Shown here in pieces: positions 45,317 through 60,246 of a stretch of DNA of 64,000 nucleotides; position 1 is the stretch's first letter; every line of letters starts with the position of its first letter. The notes below the pieces were generated by a model. That model did not search any database. It saw nothing but the letters and a program-made list of their open reading frames with translations, and was not told where the DNA came from. The position numbers and the translations under genes were made by a program. Source of the stretch: Gonapodya prolifera JEL478 (Eukaryota; Monoblepharomycota; Monoblepharidomycetes; Monoblepharidales; Gonapodyaceae); NCBI GenBank assembly GCA_001574975.1, contig KQ965854.1, forward strand, positions 67,815-131,814. The letters run 5' to 3'.

Positions 45317-47732
45317 AAAAACGTTTTCTCTTTAAAGTGGAGCGAAATTGGTTGCTTGACTGACTTCATTTATTTGGTCCGACCACAGGAGCACCTCACC
45401 ACAAATATCATTCTTCAAGCCCAAGAACTTTTAGAAGTTTTCAGAGACATTTACAAGGCGCCAACCCAACAGCAGCCTTGCATAACATTGCAAAATAATG
45501 AAGATTATTGAAAACATGTAATGCCAAATTTTGAATACAATTAGAAGTCGAGCTACGCATCAAACGGTCGCACGGTATGGTGAAGTTAGTGAACCGCGAA
45601 GTGAACTGTTCGCGACCGCGAGGATGGGACTGGTCCATCTGCAGTCTCGCGGTCCCCAGGACACGCCAGCGGGAGGCCGTTCACGTGGTATCCCTAAACG
45701 ACGCCAACTTACCTCGCAACCAAACCCCACCCACCCTTGATCACCTCCGATCCATTCCTTGCTCCCACGGACAAGAATCTACCCCCCAAAAAAGTACGTT
45801 CGTTTCAGTCCATTTATCTGACACCTGCACAGAGCCCGAGAGCGTTACTTATGGAGGAAGTCATTGCAAATGAATTTTTGCGCAACTTACCACTTCAACT
45901 TTCCCTCCACTCTTTACACTCCCGCCCCAGGGTATCCGCCCCAACCTACCCCTCCTCCGGCCAGGACGCTTCAACCACATCTCCAGTCGGCTGTTACCCC
46001 GACCAGTCACCACCGCACAAGCAGCCAAAGTGATCCCCCTCCTCGGGTTCAGGTAATGGAAGACATTGTCGCAGCGGATCGCGATGCGGCGCCAGCCGAA
46101 AAGAAGCTTCAGATGAAGAGTGGTAGATTGGACTGTTGAGAAGATTGAGAAGGAGAGTGGCGATGAGTTCGCGGTTGGCGCTGACAACGACGCATGTGTG
46201 ACTCACTTGAGCGGGTGAAAGTGCATCGCTGCGTAACCACTTACCGTCGCATTGTCGAAGTGCATCCAGGGGTGCGGTTTCGGTGAAGCAGCTGGCTCTA
46301 GGACGTAGACCTACAACGAACGCAAAGGACGTTTGCCAGGGACGAGAGTTCATGCACAGGAATCGTTGAGCCACTTCGTTGCTGCTTGCCACAATTGATA
46401 AGATTTGAGCTCACCTTCACTCCACTCTCTCAGGAAACCACTTCTTGTGTATCGCGGGATCGGAAGTGTTCGCAAGGCGATACGGGTAATCAGTCCGCAG
46501 CCTCGTCCGCCACTCCTCCCGCCGCGACGGTACTTGCGCAGAGTCTGGCAGCATTGCCGCCCACAGGCGGGCCATTAGTGGCAAGCGGTTACGGCCCACT
46601 GGTCGTACCCCCGACGACCAATTACAGCCATGGACCGGAATCCGGTTGGTGTTCACGGCGGCAGGCATCCTTCCGAGTGGTCGAGATTGTGGGTGTCGAG
46701 GAAGGGATTGGAGGGTTGCAGCTACGTGACAGGCGGTTGTTGTGCATGTTCTTGAGGAACCATGTTGAGTCCAGATTGCACGTTACGACAGGCGAGATGA
46801 GGCCAATGACACCTGAGGGATCAGAAAACGTGAGCGCCAAAAACCACACGCCAGAAAAGTGAAAACGTACCAGGTTTACAAGGCTCCCGTGCACTCTCAT
46901 CACGATCTCGCAACAACGCCTAAAGACTCCAGGGTCAAAAACTCATATGACCACGCTTCAAACAGCAACCGGACGCTGCCCGCAGGTTGCAAGACCATGC
47001 CAGAAGATCCACGAGGTCGAGGTTTACACCGGGGACGGCAGATCTTCCGCCTACATTTCAAAAAAGACATCTCGCATCGGACTCGAACCATTCCCAATGA
47101 CAGGAACCATCGCGATAAGGAATATACACATCACAAATGTGTTTGCTGAATTTTCATGGTGTTATTCGAACGTGCCCCTGAGACGCCAAGACGCAACCAC
47201 GGGCAACACACGTCCATTTATCACTGCCATCCCACGAAGACGAAGCCGATGGCCGAGAAAATTGCAGCAAACATTGTTGCATTCCTTTTCACTCGTTTAG
47301 ACCGTTTATAAATTTTTCTTCTTCGTCATGCGAGTGATGTCACATTTGTGCAGTGCCGCAGACATTTGGCCATTTTCGGCCAACGACTACGCAAACATAC
47401 ATATTTGTCGTCCCAAATGTGATGCATCTTTTCACATTCGAGACCGCCTATCCGACTTTTCGCGCATGGACTAACCCTACCATTTCCTCCGGCTCCACCC
47501 TGCTGTGTTTGACGAAAGGCGAGAGAGCGTCAGGCGACTGCCAAAGCGTGATTTTGACAACGTAGTAAACTCAGAAGACATCTTTTATTCGTGCTCCAAA
47601 GTTTGAGCTTTCAACAGAGCGCTTTTCTTCCAGGGCAATTTCATCGGATAACTGATTCACCCTGGAGCCGAGAACGGTCTCGGCCAATGGGTTTAGCTCA
47701 AGCCAAGGCGACACAACATACCGTACTCCACG
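45317..47732. other. Interval without a confident gene
   Basis: Overlapping minus-strand ORFs between 45861 and 46903 (for example VYVLEPAASPKPHPWMHFDN near 46250) read like pieces of an eroded exported protein but cannot be joined. Plus-strand ORFs at 46386-46862 and 46947-47300 lack domains. The 3' end must carry the promoter of the dienelactone-hydrolase-like gene. Confidence 0.3.
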
Positions 47733-49372
47733 ATGGCCACTACTGCCACTGCACCACCCGACTGCTGCACGACGGGATACATCTTTGCCGGGTGCGATCG
47801 AATCATCGCCGTTCCTGCATTCCATCGCGTTGACCTCCATCCCTCCTCGCGTTGTCATGCACACGATTGCTTTTGCGGGTGATAGAACGCCGACCGGTAG
47901 AGAGGAGAAACTCAATGGACTGGATTGCTACGTTGCCATGCCACCAAGTAAGTTTTTGAGCTCTCCAAGAAATGAAATGTACCTATTCACGTATAACCAC
48001 GTCGCGATTCCTGCAAAGGCAACTCCACCGCCACGTCCATCATGATTTGCCACGACTTCTTCGGCTGGAAAATGCCAAACACTCGTCTGGTGGCGGATGC
48101 GCTCGCCAAGGAGGGATTCGCCGTGTTTCTTCCAGGTGCGGTCATAAGCGATGCGGAAGGGACCATGCGTGCTATTGTGATGGTTTTTGGACTGGAGGTG
48201 GTCGCTCTGTATGAGAACCTGAACGTAGTGGCGACTTCAATTGGTGCGGTTGTCATTGCACGTTGGCACGCGCGTGATGGCACCTCGTGTGATGACAGCA
48301 ACCGAAGCTCGGTTCATCCACTCGGCAGCGAGCGAGAATCACCCTCACGGATTGTTCGGGACGTTGGACCCTGGGGCAATCCATACATCTGTTTATCGCA
48401 CCGATACAACGATCCCTTCATCGTCACCCCGTCCCAGACTTCTTCACCGGATATTCCGTACCGCCACCCAATGCATTCGACCTGCTCGTCGCGCCTGCCC
48501 CCACCGTTTGGGGTCGGATTGTCCAGGTTGGGCGAGGTACGTCATCCCATTCTCTTTTTTCAACCCTCCGGCTCTACCTGAGCTCCATCACTCGTTACCC
48601 TCCAACACCATCTTGCCCCCCTTACCATCCCCCAGTGCTCTCCGTCACCCCCTCCGCGATGTACACCGCACTGAACACCAAATCCAGCTATGGCACGTTG
48701 GCAAAGTCGTTCGCGACGTTCCTCAAAGAAAAGCACGGCGTGGTGAAGCTGGGGTCTATGGGGTACTGTTTTGGCGGACAGTGAGTTTTGCGGACGAAAG
48801 GGAGGTGGGGGTGGAATGAGTCCTGGAGTCGGTGACTCTGAATGGATATGTGGGCCTCCCTGCTGGTCGCTCGATAAGGTGCCACATCTCTTCCAACCCA
48901 CGCCCGCCCACCATCAAACGACTCCCTCCTCCTGGGCTGCACCTCTCCCCCCCTCGTTGACGCCGTCGGGGAGGCCCACGCGGCCGAATGGTTGTCACCA
49001 CAGTCCAAGGACGCCGAGAACCTGCGCGTACCGGGCCTGTTTGTGTTCAGCCACTCGGACTTTTCGCTCAAGGATGGTGACAGGAAGGCGGTCATTGACG
49101 TGCTGGAGAAGAGGAACGCGCAGAAGGGTACGGAGGGGTGGTTTGATTTCCACGTGTGAGTGTGATGCTGTAGCCTAAAGCTGATGGGGTTGTCTTGATG
49201 AATGCGACCACCGCTGTCCCCGTCCCCCAGCTACGCACCTCCCACGGTCCACGGCTTTTCGATCCGGTGTAATGAGGAGGACCCCATGCAGAAAGCCGAG
49301 CGCGATTCGGCGCTTGCGAACATCACGTCGTTTTTCCAGAAGTGGTTGATCGACGGTGGTGCTAAGCTGTAG
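47733..49372 (+). CDS. Dienelactone-hydrolase-family protein, seven exons, one probable frameshift
   Basis: Exons 47733-47791, 47886-47947, 48019-48135, 48438-48536, 48636-48780, ~48879-49155 and 49231-49372 encode the family order. It runs APPDCCTTGYIFAG, GTPTGREEKLNGLDCYVA, HDFFGWKMPNTRLVADALAKEGF, LGSMGYCFGG (nucleophile Cys), HAAEWLSPQSKDAENLRVPG, LFVFSHSDFSLKDGD (Asp) and PPTVHGFSIRC (His). These alpha/beta hydrolases cleave dienelactones or similar esters. All exons join except exon 6, where the frame must slip by one base between 48879 and 48925. That could be a mis-set acceptor, an assembly error or a mutation. Intron 3 is unusually long (302 nt). Confidence 0.8.
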
Positions 49373-49401
49373 AGTTTTAACACTGGCGGTGTGTACCATT
49401 T

Positions 49402-51678
49402 TTGGTGGGGTACCTCTCAAGGGTGGGGGTGTCAGCCTTGGGACACCAACCAGTGTATAAACCTGGTAAAAAGCACGTGAACGTCAATGCTTTATCACGA
49501 GTAGAAGTGAACGGTGAAGATATGGAAGTGGACGATTCCATTCCAACGTATGGTGATGAGAAACCTAGTGCTGAAGTGCCGCCCGCACCCCTGATTCACT
49601 TGCTCTCCTCATTGTCGCGTGGAGATCATGATCGTTGTGTTTCATTTCTTTTACCTCCTTCACTTGTCGTTTCCTTTGATTCTATTGATGACGCAAATCA
49701 AATGTTGTTGGCCGTTATGAAAACCAGATTGCGTGTGAAGGCAAACGATCCGCCTCCCGCAGTCATGAACCCCGAATCTGTGACATCAACAGAGGAAGAG
49801 CTTATCATTGACGCAGACGTAAGCAATGATGCTATGACTTCTTTTGAGCCAATTTCGTTTGATGATGAGACTTATCGTGCTGCAATGATTGCTGACCAAG
49901 CGACAGACCTGCAATCGTCTTGAATTATTGAGGTTCTGATGAACAAAGCTCCTCACGCAAAGATAAATGATCGTTCTTATGTTGCTGCGCGTGAAGCTGC
50001 AACCGAAATGGCTTTGATAAATGGTTTATTGATGAGGGTCGCGATGCAAAGTGTATCAGTGACTGGCACTAATGATCAGCCTGATGGCACTGCGCCTGCA
50101 CAACTTGTAGTATTGCTGTCACGCCGACAAGGTATTTTAAGATCGTGTCATGAAGACCGAATGGCCGCACATCAAGGTGCAAATGCTATGTTAAAACGTT
50201 TGAGTGGTCGCTACTATTGGTCTGTCATGGCCCGCGATGTAAGAGAGTGGGTTGGAAGCTGTTTGACGTGTCAAAGCAGAAAGCCTCCGCAACCTCGCCG
50301 TCAAGGGTTCCTTCAGCCCTTTGATTTTTCAAGTGCTCAACCATGGGATGATCTCGCAATGGATCATATTGGTCCATTCCCAAAAACTGTGTGTGGCGAT
50401 GTTTATATTCTTGTCGTAATCGCCAAGTTCACTCGGTTTACTGAGGTGATACCTGTACCTGATACCTCTGCTGAGACAACGGCACTTGCTCTTTACAATC
50501 ATGGGATTTGCCGTTATGGAATTTTTCGAAGATTGCATTCTGATCGTGATGGCGTCACTTTCTTGTTTGTTGGGGTTTGAACAAACCTTTACGTCACCGC
50601 ATCACCCCCAAGGAAATCCTTATGCGGAGAGGTTTATGAAACCGTTGGGCGACGCTTTGACTGCCTACGTAAACGATGATTACCAACATGATTGGGATCG
50701 TGCGCTCCTTCTATTTTGTTTGCGTATGCTACGCGTGTTCACTCTACTACTACGGGTGACACACCATTTTTCTAAGCGATGGGACGAGACCCTTGTATGC
50801 CAACAGATGTTATGTCTGGCTTAGCACCTCGTAATCGTGCGGTTGTTCAATCAAATGATGACGAAGCAAATCTGCTGATCTCGGCAATGTTGTCAAAAGC
50901 TTATGATGCTTTGCGAGAACGTTTATTGAAATCTGCTGAGAAGCGCAAAATGATTTATGAACCTAAGCATTTGGACATGCATTTTAGTCCTGAAAACGTT
51001 GTGATGGTGAACAGAAGAACCCCATCGTGAAGGGGCGAGCACAAAATTCATTTCAAAATGGAACGGGCCATTCAGAGTTCTTGCCGAAGTCACTTCTGTG
51101 ACGTACAAAGTGCGCCACTTGTACACTGGCGATGAAACAATTGCACACTTGCAACGATTGCGAAAGATAGTGCCGCACACGCGAATTACTTCGGAGGCAA
51201 CGTCCGCCCCAACGCCTGCTGTGTTGAAAAATTCAGACGTTCTTGCTACCCCTGTCACGTCAATGCCTGATGTTCAACCCGCTACGCCAGTTGGTATCAC
51301 TTACGATGGCAATATTGCCTATGAAATGGAAAAAATAATTGACAAACGCGTAGACGACCCTGTTGTTGAATATTTGATCAAATTTCGGGGTTACAACGAG
51401 CCTGAATGGATTTTGGAAGAGAACAAGGCCAGGCAATGTTTGATGCCTATGAACGTGAAGACCCGTCTGGCAAAAATGGTACAGTGATTACGAGAAGATC
51501 ACATAGATCTGCCATGAAAACGCGACTGGCTGAACGTGTGAAGCCTCGAAACGTCATTCCTTTCGCGCCTGAACCTGCAAAGCCGAAACGAAATCGCGGC
51601 GGCGCAAAGAAGAGATTGAGAAAAAATGAGGATGACGATTTTATTCCTCAAAAGAAAGGAAAGAAAACGAGCGTTTAA
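49402..51678 (+). mobile_element. Ty3/Gypsy chromovirus, 5'-truncated and decayed
   Basis: It begins within the end of the RNase H region (VYKPGKKHVNVNALSRV), only ~60 bp after the stop of the preceding gene. The integrase zinc finger follows (H-E-D-R-M-AAHQGANAMLKRL, then CLTCQSRK). Then comes the catalytic core: WDDLAMDHIGPFPKT with the first Asp, FRRLHSDRDG with the second, and PQGNPYAERF with the Glu. A C-terminal chromodomain follows (YEMEKIIDKRV, VEYLIKFRGYN, EWILEEN at ~51325-51420), marking it as a chromovirus. Several frame breaks (near 49923, 50578, 50760, 51028) make it inactive. Gag, protease and reverse transcriptase are absent, and no LTR pair was recognised. Confidence 0.85.
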
Positions 51679-52444
51679 TTTTGTGCTGATGAAGGCCACA
51701 TCGCGAGTCAGTGGACGGAGTGGTTCGGTGTGAATGCTTACACTGTGCCCACCAAACGATTTTCTTTCGGGGATTCCCCTGGATTGACCAGGTTGTCCTA
51801 TGGACGTGAGAGGTGTGACAACGACTAAAAGATTCATTTCCTCTCAGGGAGAGTTAAAGTAATGGCAAATTGTGTCTTTGTTTTTTGTGTTATTGACTTT
51901 GTGCGAAGCTGCATATGTTCTTGCTCCGGTCCTGATGAGGACATCAGTCAAACGTACTGGGGGAAGTGTGATGGAACGTTGTGAGATATATTATAAGTAT
52001 TGTAGTCTAAACTATGGGAACCCACGGCTGGGTGGATCCCGACACGAATACACCTGATCCTTACCTTGGACTCATCCCACGGCACGCGTTCCTCTACACT
52101 GGGTGGAGCCAAAAAGTATCTCAACGCTGCCCAACTGGCCCTCCTGAACATTTCGAATCTCTTTATTCCGCACAAAGCTAACCTCCTAAGAAGTGGCAAT
52201 CATGCCGCTGAACTTCGCAATGTCCACATCACCAACACAAACCGGGCCAAAACGCACTTGAATTGTGCAGTTGTTCCACATCTGGCCCAAGGGCGCCTGG
52301 AAGCATGGTATTTCGAAATGCACTCAAAGATGAAGTAACATGCATATGTGTCACAATCAATCGAAGAAATTGTACATTCTCCAAGCAAATATGTATCTTG
52401 ACCGACTCGAAAAAAAGCAAAACTAAACAAGCCCCAATGAACAG
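51679..52444. other. Possible 3' end or LTR of the retroelement, then intergenic
   Basis: There is no gene here. The 51680-52060 segment, directly after the last element ORF, could be 3' UTR or LTR, but no matching 5' copy lies in the window to prove it. The remainder is 3' flank of the R-SNARE gene. Confidence 0.3.
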
Positions 52445-53682
52445 TTAATTCGGTCGGTGCACGCAGTTCTGCCAGCCAGGGAATCCGCAAGCCATCGCGA
52501 CGATGAAATAGAGCAAAAGCAGCGACACGACGATAAGTATTGCGACCAGCTTCGAATTCTTCCACCACTGCAATTCGAGGGGATCAGAAAATGGCTCTCG
52601 CGACTTTGCATGTGAGTGAGCATATCTCACCATTTGTCGCCTCAACAAAGTTGCTCCCTTTCGGAACCCAAACGACTGACGGTTCAAGTTGCTCGTCTTA
52701 TCCACCAAATCTTCGATTCGCTCCCCACGCTCAAGAACACGCTCTGAGCAGGAAAAAATTGTTAATAGATTCATTTTAGGACAAATCCGCATTCTCGTAG
52801 TGCTTACCAATGTTGTGAACCATGACGTTCTTCACCTGGTCGATTTCACCCCTCACTTGCCGGAACCGATCAGCATTCGGATTTGTGTTGAAGAATTCCT
52901 TTATGTGCATTGACTGGACCGTTAATATCGGACCACTTCGAGCTCCGAGGGACGTAGACCCACCATCTGCTGCTCCAAAACTTTTGAAAACGACTGCAGA
53001 CCGTATGGCGGGGCTGATTGAGCCGTATCACCGGCTTCCATCTCGAATTTGGTCTTGATGTCCTCGAGAAATGCGAAAGGGATTCGACGGCCTGGAATTC
53101 GACTCAATATTCAAGAGAGGAGCCTCTATGGCTCGACTCAAAGCAGAGCTCACCGAACGAGTCGTCCGCCATGCACATGAACACTATTCCATTCTTTGCG
53201 ATGTAGTGAAAGAGATACCTAGTTGCGAAGCTCCATTAGAACTGAACTCGTGTTCGCAATCGTTGGTCATGACAGCGGCTCCTTGGTGTCCCACAGTCTA
53301 CTCATTTGCTCAGCATTTCTGTACATAATCTCTCTCGATTCTTGGCGGTCGAGGGGTAACACAGCATGTCACCAGAGAAGTCCAAGAAATCCTAGCTCCC
53401 TCCTTCCACTCCTCCCCACCGTCCACAGCTCCTCCCGCCCTCCTACGTACGAGTTCCTTTCCGACCAATTCCTTTGCGTGGAGCCAAAGTGCCCATCGGG
53501 ATCCCTGCTGCTCGAGTTACCCCGGACACGAACCTATCGAACACATAGGTGAGTTTCGAGTCACCCGCCGCCGGAATTTTCTCAAGAATCCGCTGTGTGA
53601 CAACCTGGAAGTTGCCCGTGGAGGTGGCGAACTCGGAGAGAATGACGGTACCACGCGAAACGATGGCGCTACCGAATCCCAT
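52445..53682 (-). CDS. VAMP7-type longin R-SNARE, six exons
   Basis: Exons 53682-53534, 53218-53154, 53091-52964, 52898-52808, 52743-52631 and 52567-52445 join to 222 aa. An N-terminal longin domain (AIVSRGTVILSEFATSTGNF, YLFHYIAKNGIVFMCMADDSF, RRIPFAFLEDIKTKFE) precedes the R-SNARE motif (VRGEIDQVKNVMVHNIERVL). The zero-layer Arg is in VLERGERI at ~residue 150. A C-terminal anchor (LVAILIVVSLLLLYFIVAM) follows WWKNSK, with a short lumenal tail. This architecture acts in fusion with the vacuole/late endosome. Intron 1 is long (315 nt). The frame is intact. Confidence 0.92.
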
Positions 53683-53994
53683 CAGTTTGGGAAGGAAGCG
53701 AGGGGAGCCGTGGGGATGAGCGATAGTAGAGTAAGGAAGGCGTAGGAAATGATGCGTACTAGATTATCCCGCCCGGCATTGTCGTCGCGCGTGATGGAAG
53801 ATTTGGAAGTTCAACTCCCTCAGTTCATCATCCCTGAGCAAAGCGTTTGAGACAGCCCATTCACCGCTTCAGAGATTGCACCAGAGGAGAATGCAAGATT
53901 TCAGGTAACACGTATATATTCTGCCAATTAGCGCACTGATGAAGTATAGAACAATGCCCAACGTTTACAACCCTCCCATACAATCGCTTCAAGT

Positions 53995-56567
<2,573 letters not shown>

Positions 56568-57654
56568 TGTGTGGAAAAGTTGATGCGGGGTAAAGAGAGT
56601 AAGGGAAGGGGGACTGGAGATGGGGAAGTGGGTGAGACAAATAGGCCGAGACCGATTGTGAGTCAATTCGGCTGGTTTTGGTTGGACCCCCTCCTGCAGC
56701 ACAAATCGATGACTCGGGCGTAGAAGTTCCCCACAATGGCATGCGGCATCAATGCAGACTGCACCGAGGCCTCGCTGCTCCGCCGTCCTGGGTCTTGCCG
56801 GACTCCCGCTCGTCCGAGTCCGCTACCACGGTCTCGTGATTCCGAGAGATGGTATCCGCCCAAAACCATCCGAGCTCCTTCCTCTACGTCTCATCCATGC
56901 TCGCTCCATTGTCCACGACCGTTCTCCGTCGTCTCAGCTCACCTGGAAGCTGTTTGCTTTCCGATGGAATGTGCGGACGTCTGACTCTTTTTTGTATCCG
57001 CCTACCCTTGGGTGGCCCCGGCACTGTTTGGATTTCCGAAATTGCCATATCCGAAATTGAGTTTGTTTGGGCGACGTCTCATCGCACTCAGAAATCGTAT
57101 CGCGAATAATTTTGTGCTGTAATTTGGCGGTTTTTCTGCCACGAATTGCTGCTGGTGTGTGGCGATGGGTTCTTCGCCTTGGTCGACGATCACATGATTG
57201 CCATGTCAGACATGTCATGCAAGCACCAGCTTTGTGTGAAATACTCTTTTGTGCACGAAAGCGAAGTGATGAAAGTTTGCCAGGTTCTGTGTCCCGCTCG
57301 AGAGCGGAGATCCCCGGTTCCCGGTAGTACCACGGCAGAAATCCACCTCCACGTCATTGTCCTTCTGTTTCGACCCTTTGGCGCAGCTCCGGTAGAACGG
57401 GTCGAGCTGTCTCCAGCAAGCCACTCAGCTCCTTGAATTTGCTCTGCTTTTAAAGTAACACATATCTCTCGGTGAACTACATTTTAGCGTTCATCCCAAG
57501 TTGGTCATTCCGTTCTCCCTATTCTAACGCTCTTTATGAGACGATGTCAATGCTAATTTCCAAAACTATACCATTGAAGATCTGTTCCGGTGGTAAGGAA
57601 TACACCAAGAGTTATTGCGAAGCCCGATGCGAGCGGTAGCGAGAGAGGTCGAGC
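56568..57654. other. Upstream region of the fumarate reductase gene, no gene recognised
   Basis: Short ORFs on both strands (for example 56752-57060 plus) show no domain. The promoter of the minus-strand reductase gene lies in the first few hundred bases. Confidence 0.35.
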
Positions 57655-58311
57655 TCAAACCTTGTGCAAGGAAAAAAGGGCCCAGTTCCAAGAGCCCAAA
57701 ATCCATACGTTCAAAAAAAACTTCTTCAATTCACCATCGACCTCCAACTCTTTCGTATCAATCGCACCAGTAGGATCATATGAGGTGCCGCGCGAACAAT
57801 CAAGGCTGTCCCCCCTCGCTTGGGATGGGAAAATGGAAGCGAACATGGGTGAAATGCAGGCCCGAAAATCAACGAAAAGCTCGTCAACTACTGCATTTCT
57901 CGACTTCAGCCGACGACTGGTAATGCTGTAACTGGACCGTATGAAACCCTTGGCGTGATTCGCCCTTTTGGCTCTCGAAGTCGGATGAATGCCTGATATC
58001 CGAAACAGAGTCTGGGATGTCACTCCAAGTGCATCGATTCCCCGTTGCTGTCGACTCTTTAGCTCACAAAAAGTGTCGCTTTGGCTATCGACTGGCGAAC
58101 GTCCGTCTGAACCGTGTGGAGGCAACTCCATCCCTGACGAATTCTGAATGAAACGCTTTTTCGTCCCGCAAAGGAACTTTAAATCAAAAGAGTCAACGAA
58201 ATTGAAGTCAGCCTCTTGAGCGTCATTCCGCGACCACAAGGTTTGCTTTTGGATGCAGATCACTGGGAAGGAGTTCCATCTCTTTTGCCCCGAACGTAAG
58301 CGCGTTGACAA
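57655..58311 (-). CDS. Hypothetical ORF, 218 codons
   Basis: This is a long uninterrupted minus-strand frame with mixed composition (for example DFNFVDSFDLKFLCGTKKRF) and no recognised domain, signal peptide or repeat. Its length is somewhat above chance expectation, but the start is uncertain. It may be an exon of a larger gene or non-coding. Confidence 0.25.
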   Translation of the reverse strand: MSTRLRSGQKRWNSFPVICIQKQTLWSRNDAQEADFNFVDSFDLKFLCGTKKRFIQNSSGMELPPHGSDGRSPVDSQSDTFCELKSRQQRGIDALGVTSQTLFRISGIHPTSRAKRANHAKGFIRSSYSITSRRLKSRNAVVDELFVDFRACISPMFASIFPSQARGDSLDCSRGTSYDPTGAIDTKELEVDGELKKFFLNVWILGSWNWALFSLHKV

Positions 58312-58782
58312 TGAAAACTTGAATTGACATATTGGACTTTCTTTTGCATGGCGCGGATAAGTCTCATGCGTTAAACAGCAGTACGGGAAGTCAGTATTTC
58401 AAGCGCTGCTTGGAATTTCGTTAGTGTCGGACGTTTCCAAGTACGCTGTTTTCATAGACACCGACCGTGCAAGCACCTGTTGCTCAAGTGTTCAATGCTG
58501 ACCATCAGGATGGAGACTTGAAATGCGTTTCCCATTTCCAGTTTTACATTCGTCGGTGGATCAAAATGGAGCATCAATGCCTTCCCATTTACTCTCTTAA
58601 ACTAGTATCAGAGAACGCATGTACATATCTTGCAAAGTCTCCAATGTAATTTAATAAGAAGAATTTCATCCTTTGCGATCCTCAACTAATTCACATTCAG
58701 ACGGTGAATTACAATATCAGCTCGCTCGAAGCGAGCTCAAGGTTCTTAAATACACTTTTGCACCGCCTGTATCAAACCACGC

Positions 58783-58814
58783 GGAGGTGCAAGGAGGTGC
58801 AAGGAGGTGCAAGG
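58783..58814. repeat. Decamer tandem repeat
   Basis: The unit GGAGGTGCAA is repeated three times head to tail, about 100 bp in front of the ankyrin gene start at 58913. Confidence 0.8.
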
Positions 58815-58912
58815 CAGCAATGAGAGAGCCAAAGTGTAAAAATCTTCTTGTATCTGGCATTTTGGGTTCACCCGCACTGCTGTGGGCACCCCAGCCAAAA
58901 CTTCCACCCTCC

Positions 58913-59995
58913 ATGTCCGACCACCTTCTTATCGACGCCGTTGAATCCGGCGACGCTCTCCGTGTCCGCGGCGCATTAAAAGCAGGCGCGCACCCAGATG
59001 CACGGAAGGAGTGCACATTTTCATGGACTGTGTACCCAAAGAAGGAAGACGACGACAACGGCAACACAGTGGGCGTGGGCGTGCCCGAGGTCAAGACCGA
59101 AACTCACCCCGGTGAGTCGGCGCTCACGCTGGCCATCCTCTCGGGGCGAGCCGACATCGTCGAGCTCCTCCTCCTGGCTGGTGGCGAAGTCCACTCTGCT
59201 TGCGACTGGCCCATCAGCGCGCCCGTCGAGAACGTGTGGGCGTTTCCAACTGGGAAGACTACCACTGCGTGACCTTCTCCTACCCGAATGCGCTGGGGCT
59301 CGCGCTCCGCAAGGGCGGGAAGACGAGGTGGAACTGCGGTGGGCACCGGACCGACTGGGGTAACGAGATGGAGCGGGGCACCGTCCGCGTCAACAAAAAA
59401 GGCGCCAAGGTGCACGTGGACACGCCCAAGGCTGAACCCGACACATGCGCCGTCCTCGCATTCACGCCCTCCCTCGAAATCGTCTCCCTCCTCCTCCGCC
59501 ACGGCGCGCGTCACGGACGTGGCACTCCGTGCCGCAGGGCAACTCGAAGACTCGCGATTTTCCAGCCTACTCGTACACCACCAGGATCTGCTCGCCAAGG
59601 AGGTCCTGGCTCAACACGAGGCAGCCATCAAGGCCATGCCCGGCCGAAGGCCCGTCATTCCACCGCCCGCAGCCGCGACGCGGGAAGTTCCCCTAAGCGA
59701 GCGCGGGAAGGATGACGCTGGAACCGCACCTGCCCCGGCTGCAGCTGCTGCTTCCAACCCCGAGCTCGAATCCTGGCTCGCCAAACTAGAATCCCGGATC
59801 GTATCCCTCGAATCCTCCATCGCCGCTCTCCAAAACTGGGCTACCGAGTCCCGCACCGCGCACACCTCCCTCCTCGACGCGTACAACGCCGTTACGACCG
59901 ACCTCGACTCCACAAAGTTCGACACGCGCGCCATGAGGGCTCTCGTGGGGGAGCTGTCGCGCGAGGTTGCGGCGCTGCGTGAGCGCGTGGGGTAG
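58913..59995 (+). pseudogene. Ankyrin-repeat protein with C-terminal coiled coil, frameshifted
   Basis: From the ATG at 58913 come LLIDAVESGDALRVRGALKA and ESALTLAILSGRADIVELLL, both ankyrin units. The frame then shifts near 59240 to read YHCVTFSYPNALGLALRKGG and CAVLAFTPSLEIVSLLLRHG. It shifts back near 59515 to VTDVALRAAGQLEDSRF and a Pro/Ala linker. The coiled coil (WLAKLESRIVSLESSIAALQ) ends at 59995. Each shift is a single base. Both joints fall inside conserved sequence, so they are indels rather than introns. The plan matches the damaged gene at 6621-7753. No SH3 domain is present here. Confidence 0.6.
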
Positions 59996-60246
59996 AGCCA
60001 GCTGTGGGAAGGTGGAGAAATGGTGGCAGGGGTGTAATATGTGCTGGTCGTTTGGTGAGAAGGAAATGTGATGTAATGAATAACACTCTAAGTAAAACTG
60101 TAGTCTCAAATATCTACCAGAAAACAATCACTCTAAAAAGAATCACCCCGGAAAGTAGAGCAATCTAGTCTAAATGTATCACCCCAACACGTCGTCACCC
60201 TTCCCCCTCCCTCCCCTCTCCACCTCCGCGCGCCCACACCACCCGC

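Noticed and set aside
49373-52060. LTR pair of the chromovirus
   Set aside because: No long direct repeat was found flanking the element; the 5' part is missing, so LTRs cannot be supported.
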